From Pratylenchus scribneri (Eukaryota; Nematoda; Chromadorea; Rhabditida; Pratylenchidae): a stretch of 64,000 bases of DNA. This document shows, piece after piece, positions 20,736-30,500 of this stretch. The translations under genes and the position numbers were made by a program. Every line of letters starts with the position of its first letter. Position 1 is the stretch's first letter. The stretch lies in the NCBI GenBank assembly GCA_030063045.1, contig JAQSEB010000037.1:496001-560000 (forward strand), written 5' to 3'. The notes under the pieces were generated by a model. It was not told the DNA's origin. It did not search any database and saw only the letters and a list, made by a program, of their open reading frames with translations.

Positions 20736-23543
20736 ATGCATATCAATGATCTTCCTCCAGAATTATTGGTTCGCGCCAAATTTCATGAAATGCCTTTTAG
20801 TATTTTAGGTTTTGATATTTTCTAAAATTGATGATTTTTCTCAAAAAATTCGACTCGAACTGGTTTGCCGGCATTGGCGTCAAAATGTTTTCTTGAATTG
20901 GAAGACAACCAAAACTTGTCTAAATCCATTGGTTTGATATTAAATGTTAATTAAATTTTACGAAATCGAATTTTGCTTTATAGGAAATATTTCGGAAATT
21001 ATCGAAATCAGTTGGTACTTATAGGTTATATCTGCTGTACCCGAATTATTTATAATCAAGGGTCCTTTTTATAGCTTATAGGTGATTAGGGTTAGGGATA
21101 CAGGAGATGAACCCTATCCCCCTACAGACCCTAACCCTATACCAGAAGATCCATACGGGTCACCAGCAGCACATTTCCTCAGTTTACCTAAAAAAAATTT
21201 AGGTACAGATAACTAATTTCTTCCTATAAAGCATATTGATATTAAAATAATTGCACAAAATATAAATAAATTAGCCAAATTTTATATTCGAAAAAAATAA
21301 AATTCCCAATTTTGGTCTGTTTTTTTGCTGCCTTTTCTATTAAATCTACTATTTTTTATCAATTCATTCAAATCAAGTGCAATCAGGGATATAAAATGAT
21401 AACAATTAACTTTAAAAAAATTTTTTTACACAAATTTTATTCAACAAAAACATACTGGAATTATTACATTTTGACCAAAATACAGGATAACCAAGAAACT
21501 TTCCGCCATGTCCTGAATAGGTGTGGGGAATGGTTGGAGGAACTATGGCTTCAATATGCTAAATTTACCGAGAAATCAATCAATCGAATTAAACAAATGA
21601 AATGTTTAAAACATTTGAAATTATCCAAATGCCAATTGGATGACGCCTCCGTGGATTCAATTGCCGAATTATTTGGCCAACAACTTTGCTCTTTCATTCT
21701 TGATGAAACGGTTTTTAGTTCCTTTCAAATTGAATTCATTCTTAATTTAAAGCCATATCATACAAAAATGCGCAGAATGATTGAGAATAATTCTTCCAAA
21801 TTGGAACATTTACAAATCTATCTGAACCGTAATTATTCGGCCAGAACATTACCGTCCAAATTGCCAACGAATTTGAAGTCATTTTCCTTGCACACCAGCA
21901 GTAATGAAATTCGTTCATTATTGCTTATTCGGAGGGTGGCAAAAAATTGCAAAAATTTAAAAATTCTTCATTTGGAAATGCATACACTTTGGCCAGATAT
22001 AATCTGGGCTATCGGAAATATTAAAAGGTTCAAAAATGGAAATTAATTTGAAAATTAATTTTATTCCAGTTTAATTTATCTCAATTTGGACGTCAATTTT
22101 ATAGCAAATGCATTTGTATTGAAAAATGTCATCTGCAATGAATTACCAAATTTAAAAGCAATTAAAATTGGTGGATATTGTTACGAAGTAAATTTTTAAA
22201 TAAATATCAAAATGAGAAAATATTTTTTCTCCATAACATAATAATTTATTAGTGGTTGATCCTAGCCTTAGAAACCTTTTACCCAAACGATAGAGCTCAT
22301 CGAGAAGCGTCGATTGATATAGTTTGTCGGTTGGTTCGAAACTAAAAGAGTTAAAAATCAAAATTGATTTAAAAACGGTTTAATACTTTAAATTTTGGTC
22401 AAATCATAACAAATTATACCTCAATCGACGCGTCTCGATGAGCTCAATCAATTGGCTATAAGGTTTAGGGCTATAGGTCTAGAATCAAGCACTAAACAGA
22501 TATCCTCAAAAGCTGATATTTCGGGAAAAGAAAACAACTTTTCTCGGTGAAAATTTATTAATAGTGTGCAAATTCGAATTGGGGTAAAAAATTCGGAAAA
22601 CGGCAATATTCTCTCCAAATATTAATTCATTATTCATTTTAGGAAACAGTGTTAGATATTTGTCAGGCTCGTCCCGATTTGTTATATTTCAACGTGTACA
22701 CTGACATCACCCAACAGGACTTTCAAATCTCAGAATCCCTCAATTCTTTGGCAATTCATTCCAAAACCACTGATGAGAATTTTCGTCTATTGCTTCTAAA
22801 AATTTTGTTATTTCAAAAAAATAAATCCATTCAGGTTTAATAAAATTTTCATATATCATTTTAAAAATTAATTTCAGCATTTGGATATCCGTTCATTTAT
22901 TCTTCCTTCTCCAAATTATCTTTTAAAATTACTTGGCCTATTTCCGGTGAGTTTTTTCCCATTTAATCATAGTTTATTTCACGGAATTAAATTACAGGAT
23001 TTAAAATCAATTCATTGCAAATTGTCTTCTATTTTTACCGATCTCACAATATTTTTTTATATAATTGAAAAGAATTTGGAAAATGGAAGGAATTTTACAA
23101 TTTATTTTCATTTCGGCAATCAACGTAAATTATTCTTTTTAAAATTCAAAAATTTTTCTAAGTAGTAAAATTTTGCAAAATAAGGCAAAAAATAATAGAT
23201 TAGAAAAAATGGATTAAATTGTAAAAAATATACAACAACAAATATCAAAATAAGCCAGGGAATTTTTTGTTTTCCATTTAAATTCGACCAATTATTTAAT
23301 ATTTATATATAATGTTCGAAAGAATATATTCAAATTTAGAAAATTGCAAATATTCTTTGCCCGATGATTTCCGACAATTTAACATTGGTTGGAGAGCAAA
23401 TATAAGCAAAGGGAAATGTGAAAATTTGGTATTGAGAAAAGTGATCAAAAAAGCGATCGATGGAAGGAATAACCCGTGAGAAATTTGGGGATAAATAAAA
23501 TTCATTTTTTAGATCATTTTTGGATGATTTGTGGATGGAATAA
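20736..23543 (+). CDS. F-box/LRR gene copy 6, intact
   Basis: Exons: 20736-20768, 20809-20931, 21486-21710, 21753-22027, 22070-22187, 22643-22834, 22878-22946, 22998-23124, 23340-23475, 23513-23543; 442 residues. F-box: MHINDLPPELL, VLIFSKIDDF, VCRHWRQNVF. LRR-like: GEWLEELWLQYA, LKHLKLSKC, LEHLQIYL, LKSFSLHTS, LKILHLEM, LIYLNLDV, LKAIKIGGYC, LNSLAIHS, LKSIHCKLS. C-terminus GWRANISKGKCENL, then SFLDDLWME. Intron 3 (21711-21752) is only 42 bases, in frame and free of stops, so its retention would add 14 residues. The usual exon 8 donor has GC instead of GT; the nearby gtaaat at 23125 keeps phase. Exon 9 is shorter at its start because the acceptor lies further downstream. Confidence 0.83.
22245..22480. 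mobile_element. Foldback-element relative in exon 5/6 intron
   Basis: Inverted halves: agctcatcgagaagcgtcg (about 22295) against cgacgcgtctcgatgagct (about 22424). The AT-rich middle contains gtttgtcggttggttcg and its diverged inverse. The core (ctcatcgagacgcgtcgatt) is that of the element at 22-450. The ends are degraded and no target duplication is seen. Confidence 0.65.
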
Positions 23544-23952
23544 AAAAGAAATGAAATAAATTGACATTTTACTGGAAAAATATATCAATATTTTAAAATA
23601 TTATTTACTCATATTAATATTTAAATAATAAATGTATAAATTTTTTATGGTGGTTATTCGACATTTGAAAATAAAAATAAATTTATTTGGAGGAAAAAGA
23701 AGCTCATGACAAATATAAAAATAGAAGAAAAATGTTATTACTCACCAAAAATGCACATTAGAAAAAATTCTTTATTTTGTCATTTTTGGATACATTTTTT
23801 TGTCAAAATTTGTCATCAATTAAGCATTTTAAAAATTTTTTTATAAATATCGAAAAATTTATTGAATAAATTTTTTCGATATAATAAATGTAATATTGTT
23901 AAATATTTATTATTTCAAATTGATGAATCAATTTATTTAAAACAATAGCAAA

Positions 23953-26361
23953 ATGCATATTAACATGCTCCCTTCGGAATTAATGGTTTGCGAATTTCCA
24001 TATAAAATTTCTTTTTTGCATTATTAGGTATTGATATTTTCGAAAATTGATGATTTCTCGCAAAAAATTGATTTGGAAAAAATTTGCAGGCATTGGCGTC
24101 GAATTATTGCATTGTATTGGGAGACAACGAAAATTTGCCCAGTTCCATTGGTTTGATAATAAATTCAACTAGAATTTTGTTGGCACTAAAATTTTATGCC
24201 TATATATATTAGCAATCTTTCGAGCTTTTAATAGAGCATTCATATACATTCAATTAAGCTCGATTTCTGAGTATTTTGGATTCATATCAAAATAATTGTT
24301 CCAAACAGAAATAACCACAAATTGTATTGATCAAAAAAGGAAACGGAATGATTTTTACTTATAATTTGATTGGTCTTAATTATTTTATCTCAATTGATAT
24401 CAAATCAATTATTTCCCAAGATCAATTCATGAAAATCGGAGCCATAAAATGATACCAAAAAATGCCTAGAGTTAAGCACACATTCAGTTGAAAAATTGAA
24501 TTTATTTAATGCACAAATTTCTTAACATCATAAAAAAAATCTCATTAAAATTATTAAATTTTGACCGACAGGATAACCTACGAACCCTCGAACTTGTGTT
24601 GAAAAAATGTGGCAAAAATTTGGAAGAATTATGGCTTCAAAATTTAGAAATTGACGAGAAATTGGTCAAACAAATGGCCAAAAGAATGAAACAATTAAAA
24701 CATTTGAAATTATCCAATTGCAAATTGGATGGTCCAGCAATGGATTCAATTTCTGATTTATTTGGCAAACAACTTTGTTCATTCATTCTCGACGAAACGG
24801 TTCTATTCATTTCCAAAATGAAATATATATTTTTTAGGGCAGTCATTTAATTTGCCGAAAAAAATTGAATTTGCCGAAAACTTTTCGTGTCGAAAAATAT
24901 TATATTTTTGAGGCCATAAAACTTGGCCAAATCTGACTTTTTTAAGATTCTATAACCCCTAGCCCTTAGTCCCTAATCCCATGCCTGCCTGAACATAACC
25001 CTAGCCCTAAACCCCTAGTTAGGGCCAAGTTATATGACCTCAAAAATATAATATTTTTCGACATGAAAAGTTTTCGGCAAATTAATATTATCACTTTTTT
25101 TAGCCATATCATCCAAGTATGCGCAGATTGCTTGAAAATGAATCCTCCAAATTGGGGCATTTAAGCCTTAAACTCAGCCGTAATTTTTTTGCCGAAGCAC
25201 TGCCGAATAAATTGCCAAGCAGTTTGAAGTCTTTTTCACTGTGCAATAAATTTTATGGTGATTCATCAAATTTAATTCTTTTGTCAATTATCGCAAGAGA
25301 TTGCAAAAATTTGAAAGTTCTTCATTTGGAAATTCGAAAACTTTGTTCTGAAATAAGCATGGCAATCGGAAATATTAAAAGGTTTAAAAATGGAAACTAA
25401 TTATAAAATCAATGACTTTTATTTCAGTTTGGTTTATCTGAATTTGGAAGTCAAGTCAATTGAAAATGAAGATGAATTTAAACATGTCCTCTGTCATGAA
25501 TTGCCAAATTTAAAAGCAATAAAAATTGGTGGATATTGTAATGAGGTAATTTCAAAATGGAAGGTATTTAATTTTGTGAAAAAACATAGAAAATTGCAAA
25601 AAGTTTATAACGATTTTGTTCTAGACCCACAAATTTTAAATCCATCTCAACGTATTCGCTCGACACGCCTTCCAAATTTCGGATTACTTAAATTCTTTGA
25701 CTCTTCGAATTCCCACAACAGTGAATTTTGTTCAGTTTTTTCCCTATGTATTAATTATCAAGAAAAATGAATCAATTCAGGTTTCATAAATTGTCATAAA
25801 TGGATAACAAGGAAATAATTTAGAATTAATTTCAGCATTTAGATATTCGTTCAATCATTCTTCCTTCATATGGCAATTTCATCGAAGAACTACTTGGACA
25901 ATTTCCAGTAAATTTTTATCTCGTTTTCGCATTGATTTGTGAGCAAATTTCAGAATTTAAAAGCGCTTCATTGCAAAATGCCTACAACCGATGCCGAATT
26001 TAATTCAATTTTTTGTTTATTTGAAAAGCATTTGAAAAAAGGAAGAAAAATCAACATTTATTTTCATTTCGGTATTCAAAATAAAATAGCCCTAATATTT
26101 TATATATCCATATTTTAGCATATGAACACTTCCATTATTATAAATTTATTTTGCCCGATGATTTGCCACTATTTAGTGGAGTTGACTGGAAACCAAAAAT
26201 ATGGAGCGGGAAATGTGAAAATTTTATGCTGAAGAATTTAATTAAAGAAGCGATCAACGGAGGGAATGAGCCGTAAGAAACTTCGGATAAATAAAAGTAG
26301 AAATAATCCCCATATTCCTTTTTTGCACAGATCATTTATGGATGAATGGTGGATGGAATAG
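23953..26361 (+). pseudogene. F-box/LRR gene copy 7, exon 6 damaged
   Basis: Exons: 23953-23985, 24028-24150, 24572-24799, 25104-25381, 25428-25545, exon 6 remnant about 25625-25780, 25836-25907, 25954-26071, 26119-26272, 26331-26361. F-box MHINMLPSELM, VLIFSKIDDF, ICRHWRRIIA and the LRR-like parts are intact (LEELWLQNL, LKHLKLSNC, LGHLSLKL, LKVLHLEI, LVYLNLEV). In exon 6 the 3' two thirds read well (HLNVFARHAFQIS...), but the usual start (ETLSNI...RPDL) is gone and a TAA stands in frame just upstream of HLNV. A product would have to skip or mis-splice exon 6. The last exon is SFMDEWWME. A TTAA-flanked MITE lies in intron 3. It could be a recent pseudogene or a gene with an altered exon structure. 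Confidence 0.72.
24851..25081. mobile_element. TTAA-flanked palindromic MITE
   Basis: Ends TTTGCCGAAAA and TTTTCGGCAAA are inverted copies directly bordered by TTAA at 24847-24850 and 25082-25085. Long sub-terminal arms (cgaaaaatattatatttttg and ggcc at the left; the inverse at about 25020-25065) make it mostly palindromic. The left end carries an extra partial copy of the terminus. The centre (about 24953-25022) is a degenerate run of ccctagccctta units. TTAA targets are used by piggyBac-type elements, but the ends do not start CCC, so the group is uncertain. It lies in intron 3 of F-box copy 7. Confidence 0.7.
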
Positions 26362-27558
26362 AAAGGAAACAAATTGACATTTATTATTTACAATATCAAA
26401 ATCAATCTTTATTTTATTTATTAATTTATCACATTCATCAATATACAGTAAATTCACTTTCAATACCCCAATTATTTTCCAACCTTTTGAGATGGGGAAT
26501 TATAATAGAATTTTTATATTCATTGTTAATCCCTAAAACTTCGTTAGGGACACAAAGAAAGTTTGACAATAGTGGTTATGGTCACTAGGTCATCTTACAC
26601 AAAAGATTTGATCTAGCGCTAGCATAAATTTAACCATCATCCTGGCATTTTGTTAATATGGCCAATACTATATATAACTTAAAATTTAAAAAATAAATTC
26701 TTCATTTTTAAATCAAAAGATTTTGTCAAATAAAATAATAAAAAAGAATATAAAAAAGCCATAATTTTTTAATTTTATCAGAACAAAAATATATTTAAAA
26801 TTATAAAAAATATATCAACATAAATATTCTTTCTATTATTATCTGATGAGAGCTAATCGGATTGAATTTTAGTCTTAAATCGCGGTGAATTCGTATTTAC
26901 AACAGACCCAAAGATCTTTTTAGACAATTATATATATATATATATCCGCTCTCCAATTCCATTCATCTTTTCCTCTGCCAATTACCATTTCCCCGTTTTT
27001 TCCCTCAAAATGGGCCACAAAGCACCCAGTGTCGATGTTGGAGACTCGAGAGTGGCCACAAGCATCCAGCCCACATCCTCCATGCTACACAGCCCATAGT
27101 ATTAGCCACTCAAAAAGCCAGAGAATATATTGATTTCTTTTTTTCTTGCGGCCCAAGAATGCTTGTTCGTATTGGTACGGCTTAATAAATGCCGAAACAA
27201 ATGAATGTATTTCATTACATATTAGTTTGTTTGTTTGTTCAAAATATGCAAAATTTTGGTGAGAAAAGACAAAAAATTATGTAGATACAAAAACATTGTA
27301 TGAGGATGAAATAAAATTACTTATTTTTTTGAGGAAACGACACAGCACCTTATTGGTATTAACAAAATATATATATCCCTTTTTATCCGATTTTAACTTA
27401 TTATATAAAGCAAATTTTCACTTAAATTTCCTATCAATGTATATTTTTAAGGATTTTGTCTCCATTTTATGTATATTTGTTTATAATTTTTAGCTACAAT
27501 TAAACAGGGATTCTCATCTTTTTCAATTTTACAATTTTATAATAAATAAATTAATTCA
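26362..27558. other. Intergenic region between the F-box array and the 27.6-kb gene
   Basis: Mostly AT-rich sequence without a supported gene. About 26775-26905 resembles 39371-39470 (shared atcagaacaaaa-like, tcaacaaaaatattctt and atcgcggcgaattc motifs), which looks like a decayed 3' end of a minus-strand gene. About 26945-27110 is unusually GC-rich for this window and has short open frames on both strands, but none is recognisable. An (TA)n run lies at 26931-26945. Confidence 0.5.
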
Positions 27559-30500
27559 ATGGACAACAATGGCAGACATCAAAATTTTTGTGTGGATTTG
27601 AACATTCAACTTGATATTTTCGACTTTTTTAATCGAACTCAACTTCTGCGTTTGATTTTTGTGAACCGACAATTTAACCATCTAATTGAGGAATATTATC
27701 CCACCAAACCATTTATCTACGCAGAACTACGCTTTTTGCGGCATTTTTTCCGTCCAAATGAAAAATTACTTACAAAGTCAAATGAGAATGAATGGTAGGC
27801 AACTTGGAATATTATATATGCAAAAATTTTTGATACATGTTAATTTTCCGCCCGCTGATTTTTGGGTCAATGGGAAGAACTGTACAACAGGGTTGCCTCG
27901 GGTTACCCGAAACCTGAAACCCGAAACCTGAAACCCGAAGTTTTTGGCGACCCGAAACCCGTGACCCGACCCGAAGAATTTTCGACCGACCCGATCCGAA
28001 ACCCGAAATTTTTGACAAAAAATGGCCTTTCAAGAGGCCATTTTTGGGCTAAATTTTGCGTTGCGCGATCATATTAATTTACTCCATTTTGCAATTTTTT
28101 ATTTGAATGATTAAAAAATATCTCAACAATTAAAAATTTCCGTCCTTCCAACCATCAAGAAACCATGATTAAAATTCTATGCTACCAGCTACTCATATAA
28201 ATTTGAAATGAATGTTGTCTTTTTCAACAGTATTCCTTTATCTAATTATAAATTATGAATGAAAAAAATTTTCATTTAAAACTGGGGAAAAATTTTTTTT
28301 GAATTCATTTTTTTTTGAAATTGACCCGAAACCTGAAACCCGAAACCTGAAACCCGAGGTTTTTGGCGACCCGAAACCCGTGACCCGACCCGAAAAATTT
28401 TCGATCGACCCGAACCGAAACCCGACCCGAACTTTTCGGCGACCCGAGGCAACCCTGCTGTACAAGTGACCCTTCTATGTAATTGAACTATTGAGCTTTT
28501 AAAAATAACCCTTGGCCATCATTGATGGGAATTCTCAATAGAGTTAGTTCACAATTGTGTGTACTTGATTCTTTATTATTTTCCCAAAAAAGTTTAGAAA
28601 GAAAGAAAATTTTTCCAATATAATTAATTTCGGCAAATATTTTATATTTATAATTTAATTCACTGAGCATTGAAAATTCAACTAGTCGTAATCGTAATAT
28701 GTATTATTATAAATTTTTAAAAAATTAATTATTAATTCTATAAAAGATTAATCTTTAATCCCTTTGCGCTACTTATTTTAGCATAGTTAAGGTTAACCGA
28801 AATTTGAGGTCCCGAATTTTGCGGCTCTCAATAAAAATGAAATTTGTGGCCTATTACACATCCTCCAAATCGGGAGCTTATTAGCCTAAATCTTAAGACC
28901 CATCCTCTAATAAGTCTTTAATTGGCCCGAAATTTCACTTTGTTTTCGAAATATATGTTAATGTTTTCGGTAGTGCCGCAAATTTCAGGCCGAAAATTTC
29001 GTTTTTAGTTAGAGCCGTATAATTCGGGGACGCAAATTTCACCACACAGTAAATAATAGGGCATTATCTTATAAGATAATTATAAAATTCGATAAAAATG
29101 AACTCGTATTTATATTCTTTCTTCCAAAAAATTTTATAATCCAATTCCATTTTGTAAGGAATATCAATTTTATGGCCAGATCTGTTTTTTTTATTATTGA
29201 GAAAAAATTCTTTTTTAGGGACTTTTTTGCCGATCATTATATTCCGTCGGAGGAGGAGCGAAAGAAAATTCCGAAGATTGAATTATATTTTGGCGGCATT
29301 TACATGTTCCATTTGACCGCATTGAATTGCTGTTGCGAACAAAATGTTAAACAATTGTTGGGCTGGCCAAAAATGTTTTGCTATCGAACGCTGGAACTAT
29401 ATGATTTTAGCCCACCATCAAGTTGGGAACAGCCTGATTTAAACGATGCAATGCCAACATTTGCGGCAACATTACATAAAAATTGCACGGAATGGACAAA
29501 AATGGACTGGAATGAAGTAAAAAACTGCCTTCAGGTATTTATCATTATATTTATCATTTTTTTTGCATAGAATTTAAGAAAATGGTTTTTCTCATAGATT
29601 ATTTTCGAAATATTTACATCATTTTGTTATTTTCGAATTGTGAATTTTTATTTGAATTTTAGTCGATAGGTAACAGGGATGGGTTCGATGTCTAAAAAAT
29701 TATTGAAATAGAATATCAAAATTTTCAAGTGTTTTTAAGGAAATCGAAACTCGTCATTTTGGTCTCAAAAAAGATTGAAATTTTCAACAAAAACGAAACA
29801 AATTGAAATAAAATTTTCATAGAAATTTTTAAAATTTTTGGGTAAAAATTAGATTGAATAAAAATTTATGGCTAAAAAATGAAATTTATGGTCATAAGAT
29901 GAGCTCATTCAAAATGAAAATATTAAAGAAAAAGTAAATTTTATTCAAGAAGAAACAAAATATTTGAAATGGATTTGTGCCTAATTTATATATTCTATAT
30001 GTTTTTCGATTGTTTCAAATTTTCCCAAATATAAAGTCGAAATTTCAGAGGGTTAAAAATTTTCAAAAATCGAAAATCGACATTTCGGTCCCAAAAACGA
30101 CTGGAATTTCGGACAGAAACGAAATAAATCGAAAATCGAACCTATCCCTGACTGGTAGATAAGAGAGAGGCACCTAGGCATGTTTTATTTGAATTTAACT
30201 ATGGATTGATATAAATATTTAATGATTTTTTCCTACCAAATATCTATCTACACTAATGGGAAACTCGAGATATTTTTTTATGAAAAATATCATTAAAAAT
30301 TCTCGAATGTCGCAAAAAAATATTTCAGAAAATGACCACAAAGGTGCTGTCGCGTTTCGTAAAAAGTGTAAAATGTTGCATTTCGTAAAAAAAGTGTAAA
30401 AATGTCGTGTTTCGTAAAAAAAGTGTAAAAATTGTTTTTTTTTTATTTGATCTCATTTTAATTTGTTAATCCAATAATATAACTTTAGAAGAAATTATTT

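Noticed and set aside
27686..28465. Frames rich in P, E, T and R (and their reverse) around 27.9 and 28.4 kb
   Set aside because: They come from the gaaaccc repeats at the ends of hAT-like MITE C.
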